Source: DATFXM01 sp035315885 (lineage in GTDB: Bacteria > Acidobacteriota > Blastocatellia > UBA7656). From it: a stretch of DNA of 64,000 nt. Positions within the stretch are counted from its first letter, which is position 1, and every line of letters starts with the position of its first letter. Where the stretch lies: assembly GCA_035315885.1 (NCBI GenBank), contig DATFXM010000008.1, positions 20,503-84,502 of the forward strand, written 5' to 3'. This document shows, in pieces, positions 18,178 to 26,607 of the stretch. Below the pieces are notes generated by a model, which did no database searches, was not told the origin of the DNA, and worked only from the letters and a program-made list of their open reading frames with translations. A program made the translations under genes and the position numbers.

Positions 18178-19512
18178 ATGAGATATATCCCGAACTCGCC
18201 CGACGAGCGCCAATCGATGCTCGCGAGCATCGGCCTCGACCGAATCCAACAGTTATTCGAGCAAATTCCCGCTAGTCTCAAGTTGAACGAACCGCTCGGC
18301 ATCGGACCACCGATGAGCGAGCCCGAGCTGCTGTCGCACTTTCGCGCCCTCGCAGCTCGCAACCATGTAGACTGCCAGTCGTTTCTCGGCGCGGGCGCCT
18401 ACTCGCACTTCATCCCCACGGTCATCGATCCGCTGATCTCGCGGTCCGAGTTCTTCACCGCCTACACACCGTATCAACCTGAGCAAAGCCAGGGCACTCT
18501 GCAATACATATTCGAATTCCAGACAATGATCTGTCAGCTCACCGGTCTGGATGTCGCAAACGCTTCGTTGTACGACGGCTCTACGGCGGTTGCCGAAGCG
18601 GTGCTTATGGCCCACCGGTTGACGCGGCGAAACAAGGTCCTGATCGCCGGCTCTCTCCATCCCCAATACCGAGAAGTTGTAGAGACCTACACCCGCAATC
18701 TCGGATTCGAAGTTCGGTATTTAGGCTTCGGCAGCCATGGCACTCTTGAACCTGGAGCTCTTGGTATCGACAAAGAAACCGCGGCGATCGTAGTCCAATC
18801 TCCTAACTTCTTCGGGTGCATCGAAGACCTGTCCCGAATGGCTGCAATTGCCCACGACGCAGGCGCCCTGCTGATCGTATCCACCGCCGAAGCGATGAGT
18901 CTCGGCCTGCTTCGATCGCCGGGCGACTGCGGAGCGGATATCTTTGCGGGAGAGGCGCAGTCATTTGGTATCCCGCTCAGCTTTGGCGGCCCTTACTGCG
19001 GTCTGTTTGCTACGCGAGACAAGTACGTAAGACAAATGCCGGGCCGTCTGGTTGGTGAAGCCTTCGATTCGGAGGGCCGGCGAGGTTACGTGCTGACGCT
19101 TTCGACTCGTGAGCAGCACATTCGTCGAGAGAAGGCTACGTCTAATATCTGCACGAACCAGGGTCTGTTTGCACTGATGGCCACCGTTTATCTCGCGACG
19201 ATGGGCAAGCGCGGAGTACAGGAAGTAGCTCGACAGAATTTTCATAAGGCACATTATGCCGCGTCTCAAATTTCGAAGCTGGACGGCTACGACCTGAAAT
19301 TTGGCGGACGATTCTTCAACGAGTTTGTTGTTCGCACGCCTATCGCAGCGGCAGAGATCAATCGCCGGCTGCTCGAACGAAGAATTGTGGGCGGCGTTTC
19401 GCTGGAAGGCTATCACGAGGACTTGCACGACTGCCTCCTCGTTTGCGTCACCGAAACATCGAGCAAGGCGAGTATCGATAAGTTTGTTTCGGCGCTGCGC
19501 GAAGTTGCGTGA
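18178..19512 (+). CDS. gcvPA: Glycine dehydrogenase (decarboxylating) subunit 1
   Basis: N-terminal half of the two-subunit P protein; with GcvPB it decarboxylates glycine using PLP. The 444 residues begin RYIPNSPDERQSMLASIG and contain SFLGAGAYSHFIPTVID, YTPYQPEQSQGTLQYIFEFQT and DGSTAVAEA, all typical. The split form contrasts with the single long P protein of Enterobacteria. GGAG lies about ten bases before the ATG. gcvPB follows after 65 bp. Confidence 0.96.
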   Translation: MRYIPNSPDERQSMLASIGLDRIQQLFEQIPASLKLNEPLGIGPPMSEPELLSHFRALAARNHVDCQSFLGAGAYSHFIPTVIDPLISRSEFFTAYTPYQPEQSQGTLQYIFEFQTMICQLTGLDVANASLYDGSTAVAEAVLMAHRLTRRNKVLIAGSLHPQYREVVETYTRNLGFEVRYLGFGSHGTLEPGALGIDKETAAIVVQSPNFFGCIEDLSRMAAIAHDAGALLIVSTAEAMSLGLLRSPGDCGADIFAGEAQSFGIPLSFGGPYCGLFATRDKYVRQMPGRLVGEAFDSEGRRGYVLTLSTREQHIRREKATSNICTNQGLFALMATVYLATMGKRGVQEVARQNFHKAHYAASQISKLDGYDLKFGGRFFNEFVVRTPIAAAEINRRLLERRIVGGVSLEGYHEDLHDCLLVCVTETSSKASIDKFVSALREVA

Positions 19513-19577
19513 GCATCAGAGGATTAACGCCTACCAGCGGTGCGACGCCCGACTGACGGACTGCTAACGATCAAGAA

Positions 19578-21071
19578 ATGACCAGTAAGATAAAGAAGGC
19601 CACTACCCACGTCGTTCAGAATGAATCGTTATTGTTTGAACACTCCAGCGGTGGTCGGATCGGTTATTCGATTCCCGATCTCGATGTTCCGGAGACCTCG
19701 CTTGAAGAATCGATTGGACGTGACCTGCTCCGAACGGATGATCTGGATGGCATGCCCGAGCTGTCGGAGGTCGACGTAGTCCGACACTTTACTCGCCTTT
19801 CAAGCTGGAATTACTGCATAGACACAGGGCTGTACCCGCTCGGCTCGTGCACGATGAAGTACAATCCACGAATAAACGAGCGTGTTGCGCGCATCGACGG
19901 GTTCGCCAACCTGCATCCGCTTGCACCGGCCGCCATCGCACAGGGTGCTCTGGAGATTGTCTATCAACTCGAGGAGTGCCTACGGAAGATTACCGGGCTT
20001 CATGCAGTTACTACCGAGCCTGCGGCTGGTGCACAGGGTGAGACGGTGGGGATAATGATGATCCGCGCGCTGCTTTCGGAGCGCGGCAACCCGAGAAAAA
20101 AAGTTCTCATCCCCGATTCAGCTCACGGAACAAATCCCGCCTCGGCAGCAATCTGCGGTTATATGGTCGAGACTGTGCCGTCGGACTCCGAAGGTCTCAC
20201 TGATCTGAATCAGCTCGCGGTTCATATGGATGAAGACGTAGCCGCATTCATGCTGACCAATCCGAACACCCTCGGAAAGTTTGAGAGGAACATTCGGCAG
20301 ATTTGCGAGATCGTCCACGAGAAGGGCGGGTTTGTTTATATGGATGGCGCGAACATGAACGCGCTTGTGGGAGTGGCGCGACCGGCGAGTTTCGGCATCG
20401 ACGTCATGCATCTGAATCTTCACAAGACCTTCTCGACGCCGCACGGCGGAGGCGGACCGGGCGCGGGCCCGGTGGCGGTCACTGCGGAATTAGAACCGTT
20501 CCTTCCTTTCCCTCGAATCGTGCGCAAACCAGACGGGAGCCTTGCGGTGGATTTCGATCGTCCGAAGTCGGTAGGGCGCGTTCGGGCGTTCTTTGGAAAT
20601 TTTGGGGTGCTGGTGCGCGCGTTGTCGTACATCCTGACTCACGGCGATCCGGGTTTGCGCGAGGCGACGGAGACGGCGGTGCTAAATGCAAACTATCTGG
20701 CGCATCATCTGAATGACACTTATGAAGTGCCTTATCCTGGTCGCGTAATGCACGAAGTAGTTTTTTCGGATAAGCGACAGGCGAGGCACGGTGTGCGCAA
20801 TCTGGACATCTCGAAGCGACTGATCGACTATGGGTTTTACCCGCCTACAATGTCATTTCCGCTGATCGTGAACGGGGCGTTGATGGTTGAGCCTACGGAG
20901 ACCGAGAGTCGTGAGGAACTGGACTTGTTCATCGATGCGATGAAGTCCATCGACGAGGAGGCTGCTGAAGACCCGGAGTTACTGAAGCACGCGCCTCACA
21001 CCACGAAGGTTGGACGCCTTGACGAGGTAGCTGCCGCGCGGAAACCGGTCTTGCGTTGGACCGGGAAGTAG
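19578..21071 (+). CDS. gcvPB: Glycine dehydrogenase (decarboxylating) subunit 2
   Basis: C-terminal half of the split P protein, carrying the PLP lysine (Lys283 in LNLHKTFSTPHGGGGPG). The 497 residues also show LYPLGSCTMKYNPRINE, AHGTNPASAA and FYPPTMSFPLIVNGALMVEPTETES. It is last in the gcv operon. The partner hydroxymethyltransferase gene glyA is 29 kb away on the minus strand. Confidence 0.96.
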   Translation: MTSKIKKATTHVVQNESLLFEHSSGGRIGYSIPDLDVPETSLEESIGRDLLRTDDLDGMPELSEVDVVRHFTRLSSWNYCIDTGLYPLGSCTMKYNPRINERVARIDGFANLHPLAPAAIAQGALEIVYQLEECLRKITGLHAVTTEPAAGAQGETVGIMMIRALLSERGNPRKKVLIPDSAHGTNPASAAICGYMVETVPSDSEGLTDLNQLAVHMDEDVAAFMLTNPNTLGKFERNIRQICEIVHEKGGFVYMDGANMNALVGVARPASFGIDVMHLNLHKTFSTPHGGGGPGAGPVAVTAELEPFLPFPRIVRKPDGSLAVDFDRPKSVGRVRAFFGNFGVLVRALSYILTHGDPGLREATETAVLNANYLAHHLNDTYEVPYPGRVMHEVVFSDKRQARHGVRNLDISKRLIDYGFYPPTMSFPLIVNGALMVEPTETESREELDLFIDAMKSIDEEAAEDPELLKHAPHTTKVGRLDEVAAARKPVLRWTGK

Positions 21072-21152
21072 TACTACAGATTTGCTTCTCGCTTTGTCCA
21101 TCCGCTACACTTTCAACTTTCGAGTAACCTGATTATCACAAACCTGATTTGG

Positions 21153-21174
21153 CCCGGGTACTTTTCAACCCGGG
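21153..21174 (+). terminator. Hairpin after gcvPB
   Basis: A 7-bp perfect stem, CCCGGGT and ACCCGGG, with an 8-nt loop, 82 bp after the gcvPB stop and 50 bp before the DUF2934 gene. It has no strong T run, so it may be a terminator or leader structure. Confidence 0.4.
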
Positions 21175-21223
21175 TCTCAATTGACAAGGATTATGCGAGG
21201 ATTTTGCGAGGAGTATGCGAGCG

Positions 21224-21628
21224 ATGAAGAAGGAGAGCATAGAAGCAATGCGCGCGAGGCTTATGCGAGACGACCAGGTGCAAACCATGATACGAATGCG
21301 CGCCTTCGAGATCTATCAGGGTCGCGGCGGACAGTCCGGCAATCCGCAACACGATTGGTTGCAAGCTGAAAACGAAATTCTTACTTATCTGATTCAGGAA
21401 GAAGCCGCCCTCGGTTCGATGCAGACGAGAAGCTCTGTCAGCAGCTCGCTCGGCTCCGGAAACAGCAAGGCAACTGCTTCCAGCGTGGCGAAGCCCCGCA
21501 GCACGACCAGAAAGACATCGTCCAAGAAATCGCTTGCTGCGGCCGAACTCACGGCTGACGGGGAGAAGAAAAAGACTTCTCGAGCGAAGAAGAGCGATAA
21601 AGCCAAGGCCTCAAAGCCGAAAGAGTGA
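21224..21628 (+). CDS. DUF2934 protein with basic Ser/Lys/Ala-rich tail
   Basis: Small protein, 134 residues from the preferred ATG. The N-terminal part matches DUF2934 (IRMRAFEIYQGRGGQSGN and DWLQAENEILTYL, about 22-60). The rest (about 65-134) is low complexity, rich in Ser, Lys, Ala, Thr and Arg, and resembles histone H1-like tails. GAGGAG at 21208-21213 suits the ATG at 21224 (ten bases), not the ATG at 21215. Function is unknown; the basic tail suggests nucleic-acid contact (inference). Confidence 0.75.
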   Translation: MKKESIEAMRARLMRDDQVQTMIRMRAFEIYQGRGGQSGNPQHDWLQAENEILTYLIQEEAALGSMQTRSSVSSSLGSGNSKATASSVAKPRSTTRKTSSKKSLAAAELTADGEKKKTSRAKKSDKAKASKPKE

Positions 21629-21648
21629 TCGGTCGCGCACGGATTGCT

Positions 21649-22707
21649 CTAGTCGCGCGGGGCATAGTAGCTGTCACGGGTCCGACAGGTATATCCCGAA
21701 CGAGTTAAGAAAACTTTTACGTGGCGTAAGCTGCCGTCTCGGGCTTCGTTCTTCGACACGTAAGTTATGATGTATTGATTCTTCAACTCGTGGGCTACTT
21801 GGGCGTAGACGTTCTTAAGGTCCCCGTCTTTGATCGGCGAGAAAAGCTGACCGCCGGTGCGGTTCGACAAATCGGTCATCACCTGCTCTGCCGCTTCCAG
21901 GCGAGCCACATACATATCCGCGTTTTGAGAAACCGGACCGCCAAACACGCGAGCGGCTTTGCCGCGATATTTGGCTAGTTCATCGATGAACGCTCGCGCC
22001 TTGCTGATGACGTAGACCGTAGCTCCAGACTTGATGATCCGGCTCAGCGCCTGCTGGTAGAGGACTTTGCTGGAGGTGTCGTCGCCGTCCGTCAGGACGA
22101 TCAACGCCTTTCGACCGTCTACCTTCGAAAGCTGGTCATCCGCCGCCGCATAAAGCGCATCATAGAGCGCGGTAGAGCCGTAGTCGTACCTGCCGTCCTT
22201 GTTCATCACCATTCCAGGTTTGAATCTCCACGACAGGGCGTGGCGCACTTCTTCAGCCTGGGACGTCCAGTCCTGCAGAAGTTCTATATTCGTGTGAAAC
22301 TCGATAACCGAGATCTTGTCCTCGGGCCCAAGCTGATTGACGAACTGCATAGCCGCGTCGCGCAGCGAGTTGATTTCGCTGACGATCGAACCCGAAGCAT
22401 CCAGCATCAATACCACGTTCGCTGGAACGCTGCTGATGAGAAAGCTGGCCATCTCCTGGCGCTGGCCGTCCTCTGCGAGGATGAACTCATCGCGGCTCAG
22501 ATCAGTCGCCTGCTTTCCGTAGGGATCAACTACGGTCACGTTGAGCAGGACCTCATCGGCCCGCAGCTTGATGACCTGATCTTGACCTTGCGGTTTGGTG
22601 GTGGTGGGAGCCCGACGACCGCTTTGTGCGGGGGTTGATAAACCCACGAACAGGACCGAAACGAGCGTCAAACAGAGGGTGCGACCTGATGCTGAATAAA
22701 ACTTCAC
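21649..22707 (-). CDS. Secreted VWFA-domain protein (acidobacterial type)
   Basis: 352-residue protein with an N-terminal signal sequence (about 1-28). A short beta domain (VLLNVTVVDPYGKQATDL, about 50-95) is followed by a von Willebrand A domain with an intact metal site Asp103-x-Ser105-x-Ser107 (LDASGS), TALYDAL and LTDGDDTSS. It matches the VWFA-related group widespread in Acidobacteriota. The precise role is unknown; such proteins are thought to mediate adhesion or protein contacts outside the cytoplasm. Its stop is 20 bp from the facing DUF2934 stop. Confidence 0.85.
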   Translation of the reverse strand: MKFYSASGRTLCLTLVSVLFVGLSTPAQSGRRAPTTTKPQGQDQVIKLRADEVLLNVTVVDPYGKQATDLSRDEFILAEDGQRQEMASFLISSVPANVVLMLDASGSIVSEINSLRDAAMQFVNQLGPEDKISVIEFHTNIELLQDWTSQAEEVRHALSWRFKPGMVMNKDGRYDYGSTALYDALYAAADDQLSKVDGRKALIVLTDGDDTSSKVLYQQALSRIIKSGATVYVISKARAFIDELAKYRGKAARVFGGPVSQNADMYVARLEAAEQVMTDLSNRTGGQLFSPIKDGDLKNVYAQVAHELKNQYIITYVSKNEARDGSLRHVKVFLTRSGYTCRTRDSYYAPRD

Positions 22708-22754
22708 GAATGTCTTTCGCTTTCCGGGCTGAACTAGGAGGAATTATATCAGTA

Positions 22755-22840
22755 ATGAGGGGATGAGGGGATGAGCGAAGGGGCGAACCGGAGAGCGAGA
22801 CGCGTCTCCCTTCTCCGGTTCGCCCCTTCGCCTTCTCCCG
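22755..22840. repeat. GC-rich period-7 inverted element before lptFG
   Basis: The left arm has GATGAGGG-type and GAAGGGGCGAA units. The right arm is CTTCTCCGGTTCGCCCCTTC. The arms nearly meet, forming one long hairpin of about 40 bp per side. It ends 16 bp before the lptFG ATG. Confidence 0.8.
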
Positions 22841-22856
22841 TGGTAGACTCCTCGAA

Positions 22857-25334
22857 ATGTTCAGCCTGCTGGACCGCTATCTCATCCGCGAGATCGTCCC
22901 TTATTTCCTTCTCTCGCTCTTGTTGCTGACCGCTATCATCTTTGCTCAAGAGGCGAGTCGTTTCTCCGAGTTGATCGTAGTCGCATCACGCAACGGACTC
23001 CCCATGCAGACGGTCTGGCGAGTGATGACCGCACTGCTGCCAGGGATTTTAGTCTTCACACTTCCGGTCTCCCTATTGATGGGCACGCTCGTAGGCCTCG
23101 GCCGTCTTTCAGGCGATAGCGAGATCGTAGCCCTCGGCGCCAGCGGAATGAGCCGCTGGCGAATGTTGCGACCCGTAGGAGTGCTCGCGCTGATCGTGGG
23201 CGCGTGGATGATTTACACGACCTTCAACATGCTGCCCCGGTCTGTCCGCATCCTAACCGACCTGAAGCAGAATCAGTCACTCGTCTTTCAAGGACTGAAC
23301 AGTGAAATTAAGCCTCGCGTCTTCGAAGAGAGTATTCCCCAAACCGTGCTCTACATCGAGGACATAGACCGCGCCCGCAACCTCTGGCACAACATCTTTC
23401 TCGTCAGCCTCGGCGAGGACCAGTCAGAGATGAAGATTGTGACCGCAACAACTGGCGCCCTGCGTCAGGGTGAGCGCTCCAATGTGCCCGAGTTGTATCT
23501 GCAGGGCTGCACTATGCACCAGATAAACACTGCCCAGGCCGAGACCCCTGACCAGCAGGAAACCCGCGAGCCCGCCGCCGACGTCCAGAGTCCCCGGCCC
23601 GACTCTCAGTCGGAAGGCAGAGAGAAGAAGAGGAATCGCCAGCAGAGTTATACCGCGGCGCAGATGCTCGACATGACCGTCGGACTCGAAGTGCCCGACG
23701 ACCGCGCGTCGGACATGACCGGCGACGATCGAGAGGCGCGGGCGGTTGAAGAAATGGGCTGGACCTCGCTTGTGAACTACAAACCCGCCGAGGGCGAAGA
23801 CCGAGAGTGGCGCTCGGAGATACACAAACGGCTTGCGCTGCCTGCCGCATGCTTCGTGTTTGCACTGCTGGGTGTGGGCTTCGGCATCAGTAACGTGCGA
23901 ACCGGGCGCTCGTTTGGGTTGATACTCGGGCTGGCAATCACGATCACTTATTATCTTCTGGCGCTTTGGGGACAACACGCGGCGGTTCTGGGCAAGACTC
24001 CGGTGTGGCTGGGGATGTGGCTCGCCAACCTGCTGCTGTTTGCGGCTGGAGTAGCAGTACTTCTTGTGCAACGACGGCCGGGCTCAGACCCGTTGTCGGC
24101 CGTGTCGAGCATCAGACACGCGTGGCCGTGGCGGCAATGGTCCATTTCAAGAAGCAAGGACGAGGCCGAGAGCGAGACTCGCGGCTTGGAGGCGCGCACA
24201 GAACCGCCAAGGCTCACCGGAAAAGCACGCCGGTTTCATCTGCCGCAGTTGCTCGACCGCCTGGTACTTACTGATCTGGTCAGATTCTTTGTCTATATCC
24301 TTGGCGGCTTTTCGGTTCTTTTTCTGATCATTACTTTATTTCAGCTTCTTGATTCGATCACCCGGAACAACATCGATTGGATAGTAGTCGCGAGTTACCT
24401 CCTGTTCCTTCTGCCGTTCATCATGAACAACGTGACTCCCCTTGCTGCATTGGTGGCGGTGATAGTCACGTTTGGAATCCTTCAGAAAACAAGTCAGGTC
24501 GTGGCGTTGAAGGCGTCGGGACAATCGATTTACAGGATGGCGGCTCCGGCCGTTGCGGGCTCGCTGCTGCTGGCCGGCGGAGTCTACTTCAATCAGGACT
24601 TCGTCATGCCGTTTACGAATCCCCGACAAAACAATTTGCGTTACCTGATCCGCAAAGGTCAGGAGCCGCCCCAGACTTTTTATCAGACAAAGAATCAATG
24701 GATCTTCGGGAGCGATTCTCGGATTTTCAACTACGCGCACTTCGACGTGAAGGGGAACGCGTTCGCCCGTTTTACGGTCCTTGATTTGTCGCGGGAGCCG
24801 TTCGGGATAAGCCGCCGGCTCTACGCACGACGCGCGACTTGGAATCCGACTTCTGGGCGATGGGCTCTTGAGAACGGATGGGAGCGAAAGTTTGCGGGCA
24901 ACCGGCCGGTGTCGTTTGAATCGTTCAAGTCTCGAGAGTTCGAGTTGGCCGAAACACCGGACTACTTCAAGAAGGATTCTCGCGGGTCTTCGTCGATGAC
25001 GATCGGCGAGCTGCAGCGAAAGATTGCCGATTTATCGCACTCGGGATTTGACGTTCTGGACCTGCGAATAGCGTTGCAAGGCAAGATCGCTTTTCCGCTG
25101 ACTTGTATGGTCATGGTTCTGGTCGGGTTGCCGTTCTCGTTTTCGGTGGGCAAGCGTGGAGCGCTCTACGGCGTGGCTATTGGGATTGCGATTGGGCTGG
25201 CGTATTGGGGGCTCCAAGGGTTATTCGAGCAGATGGGGCGGTATGAGGTATTGCCGCCGATGCTTGCGGCGTGGGGCCCTAATGTGTTGTTCGGCGCCGG
25301 GGGATTGTATTTATTTTTGCACTCCCGAACATGA
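22857..25334 (+). CDS. Fused LptF-LptG LPS export permease
   Basis: 825-residue protein with two complete YjgP/YjgQ-type permease units in one chain. Unit 1 (about 1-400) starts MFSLLDRYLIREIVPYFLLSLLLL. Unit 2 (about 460-825) starts LPQLLDRLVLTDLVRFFVYILGGF. Each has three N-terminal membrane helices, a periplasmic beta-jellyroll region and three C-terminal helices. LptF and LptG normally pair as separate proteins with the LptB ATPase to extract LPS. Unit 1 has a low-complexity insert (about 222-262, rich in Glu, Gln, Arg, Pro). A charged linker joins the units near 405-455. lptB is not in the window. Confidence 0.9.
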   Translation: MFSLLDRYLIREIVPYFLLSLLLLTAIIFAQEASRFSELIVVASRNGLPMQTVWRVMTALLPGILVFTLPVSLLMGTLVGLGRLSGDSEIVALGASGMSRWRMLRPVGVLALIVGAWMIYTTFNMLPRSVRILTDLKQNQSLVFQGLNSEIKPRVFEESIPQTVLYIEDIDRARNLWHNIFLVSLGEDQSEMKIVTATTGALRQGERSNVPELYLQGCTMHQINTAQAETPDQQETREPAADVQSPRPDSQSEGREKKRNRQQSYTAAQMLDMTVGLEVPDDRASDMTGDDREARAVEEMGWTSLVNYKPAEGEDREWRSEIHKRLALPAACFVFALLGVGFGISNVRTGRSFGLILGLAITITYYLLALWGQHAAVLGKTPVWLGMWLANLLLFAAGVAVLLVQRRPGSDPLSAVSSIRHAWPWRQWSISRSKDEAESETRGLEARTEPPRLTGKARRFHLPQLLDRLVLTDLVRFFVYILGGFSVLFLIITLFQLLDSITRNNIDWIVVASYLLFLLPFIMNNVTPLAALVAVIVTFGILQKTSQVVALKASGQSIYRMAAPAVAGSLLLAGGVYFNQDFVMPFTNPRQNNLRYLIRKGQEPPQTFYQTKNQWIFGSDSRIFNYAHFDVKGNAFARFTVLDLSREPFGISRRLYARRATWNPTSGRWALENGWERKFAGNRPVSFESFKSREFELAETPDYFKKDSRGSSSMTIGELQRKIADLSHSGFDVLDLRIALQGKIAFPLTCMVMVLVGLPFSFSVGKRGALYGVAIGIAIGLAYWGLQGLFEQMGRYEVLPPMLAAWGPNVLFGAGGLYLFLHSRT

Positions 25335-25367
25335 GGAGTGCTGAGTTCCGAGTGCTGAGTGCTGAGT
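25335..25367. repeat. Left heptad arm flanking palindromic element copy A
   Basis: GTGCTGA/GTTCCGA units with period 7, beginning at the lptFG stop. The matching right arm (ACTCAGC units) is at 25613-25640, so the heptad pair encloses the 232-bp element. Confidence 0.8.
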
Positions 25368-25599
25368 GGCAACCCCGAAGGGGTTGCAGATCACAGCCCA
25401 GGGTTGCCGTCCGCGGCTACCCTGGGACGGGCCAGTAAATAAAATCCAACCCCGAAGGGGTTGCAGAAGATGTGCATGATTTCCCGATATAGGAGGCCTT
25501 CTGCAACCCCGTTGGGGTTGCGTCATGTTTGGGCGATGCACCCAGGGTAGCCGCGGACGGCAACCCTGGGCTGCGATCTACAATCCCTTCGGGGTTGCC
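25368..25599. repeat. 232-bp palindromic element, copy A
   Basis: Terminal inverted repeats of about 24 bp: it starts GGCAACCCCGAAGGGGTTGC and ends with the complement, allowing a few mismatches. An exact 30-bp inverted pair lies inside (25397-25426 and 25541-25570), each arm itself bounded by CCCAGGG/CCCTGGG. A second inner pair of CAACCCC-GGGGTTG hairpins is near 25452 and 25504. Copy B at 55713-55944 has the same length and about 85 percent identity by eye. There is no transposase or convincing gene inside. It resembles a MITE or REP/BIME-type unit. Confidence 0.85.
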
Positions 25600-25612
25600 G
25601 GTCGGCTGAAAA

Positions 25613-25640
25613 GACTCAGCACTCAGCACTCAGCACTTTC
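25613..25640. repeat. Right heptad arm flanking copy A, forming the Nudix gene 3' end
   Basis: ACTCAGC repeated three times. The last residues and the stop of the Nudix gene on the minus strand are read from this tract. Confidence 0.8.
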
Positions 25641-26071
25641 AACTTCCTCATCGCGCGTTTATTGCTCTCCCAATGCAGCAACCCGAGCGCAGTCTCATAG
25701 TCGGCCCAAATGAAAGAATCATGCTCCCGCTCGTCCAACGTGATGTCCCGCTTTTCGACTCGCGCCCAGAAACAGACCTCTTCATTGTGTGTGACTCCGG
25801 GTTCGTATTTCGACCGCCAGAGCGGTGAAATCTCAAATCGATTCATCAACTCGAGATCCATCAACTCGTCCGCGTCCAATTCGTAGCCGGTTTCCTCCCT
25901 GACTTCACGCACGGCAGCCTCCCGATGAGTTTCCGCGTCTTCGAGCGAACCGGTGATTGATTGCCAGAACCCGCCGTGAGCGGCGATCCTTCGCAGGAGC
26001 AGATACTCCACACCGCCAGATCCCTTCGAGAGCAAGATGACCTGAACCGATCTAGGCTGTTTATACCTCAC
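25616..26071 (-). CDS. Nudix hydrolase, NudB-like
   Basis: 151-residue Nudix protein. The Nudix box is complete at 41-63 (GSLEDAETHREAAVREVREETGY). FWQSITGSLE before it and FIWADYETALGLLHWESNKRAM near the end resemble dihydroneopterin triphosphate pyrophosphatase (NudB, folate pathway), but other NTP substrates are possible. It starts with GTG at 26071. The C-terminal residues VLSAEC and the stop are encoded by the heptad repeat, so the original end was probably altered by the repeat. Confidence 0.85.
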   Translation of the reverse strand: MRYKQPRSVQVILLSKGSGGVEYLLLRRIAAHGGFWQSITGSLEDAETHREAAVREVREETGYELDADELMDLELMNRFEISPLWRSKYEPGVTHNEEVCFWARVEKRDITLDEREHDSFIWADYETALGLLHWESNKRAMRKLKVLSAEC

Positions 26072-26163
26072 CGTCGTCGATTAAATCAGGCACGAAACTG
26101 TCGGACAAGGTTGACGGTGGTTTCCTGGCGGGAACAGACAGGTTGGAACGACTAAAATCCGAG

Positions 26164-26231
26164 GTCGCGGTGGTCCCGGGAAAAAGACGCTAATAGAATG
26201 ACCGGGACACCATCAGCGGGACCACCGCGAC
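26164..26231. repeat. 15-bp perfect inverted repeat between HU and Nudix genes
   Basis: GTCGCGGTGGTCCCG (26164-26178) and its exact complement (26217-26231) enclose 38 nt with a nested TCCCGG/CCGGGA pair. It lies 73 bp after the HU stop and about 90 bp ahead of the Nudix start on the minus strand. It could be a terminator-like or leader structure. Confidence 0.7.
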
Positions 26232-26304
26232 AAATCCACCGCCTTCGCAACGGCGGCAACTGATTCCTTTTGCCCAAAGAAAGTAGGCGGCTGTTCGGAA
26301 CAGT

Positions 26305-26607
26305 TTACTTTTTGGCGGCGCCGATGACTGCATCCTTCGCAGCCTTGGCCACGCGAAAACGCATCACGGTCTTCGCAGGAATCTTGATTTCGGCACCGGT
26401 TGCCGGGTTTCGCCCCATGCGAGCCTTGGTCTGCTTCTTCACGAGTTTTCCAATCCCGGGCACCACAAACTCTCCGTTCTTCTTAGCCTCTCGATAGGCG
26501 ATGGTGCACAGCGAATCCAGAAACTGCGCAGCCGTCTTCTTATTGGTGCCTGTCGACTCGGCCAACTCGGAAGTCAGTGCAGTCTTAGACATCTTCTTAC
26601 TTGCCAT
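26305..26607 (-). CDS. HU-family DNA-binding protein
   Basis: 100-residue nucleoid protein that bends DNA as a dimer. It shows the HU fold: N-terminal helices (KTALTSELAESTGTNKKTAAQFLDSL), the beta-arm with GIGKLVKKQTKARMGRNPATGAEIKIPAKTVMRFRVAKAAKDAV, and the conserved GRNPATG tip. AAAGAGG lies about 13 bases before the ATG, rather far. The leader holds a CTGTGCC-TC-GGCACAG palindrome at 26642-26657. Confidence 0.95.
   Translation of the reverse strand: MASKKMSKTALTSELAESTGTNKKTAAQFLDSLCTIAYREAKKNGEFVVPGIGKLVKKQTKARMGRNPATGAEIKIPAKTVMRFRVAKAAKDAVIGAAKK

Noticed and set aside
25417..25629. Similar small open frames in both 232-bp copies (25417-25629 and 55762-55953, minus strand), giving proteins with SPGLPSAATLG
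   Set aside because: Likeness follows from the repeat DNA itself. There is no ribosome site, and both run through hairpin arms and heptads; a structural element is the simpler reading.
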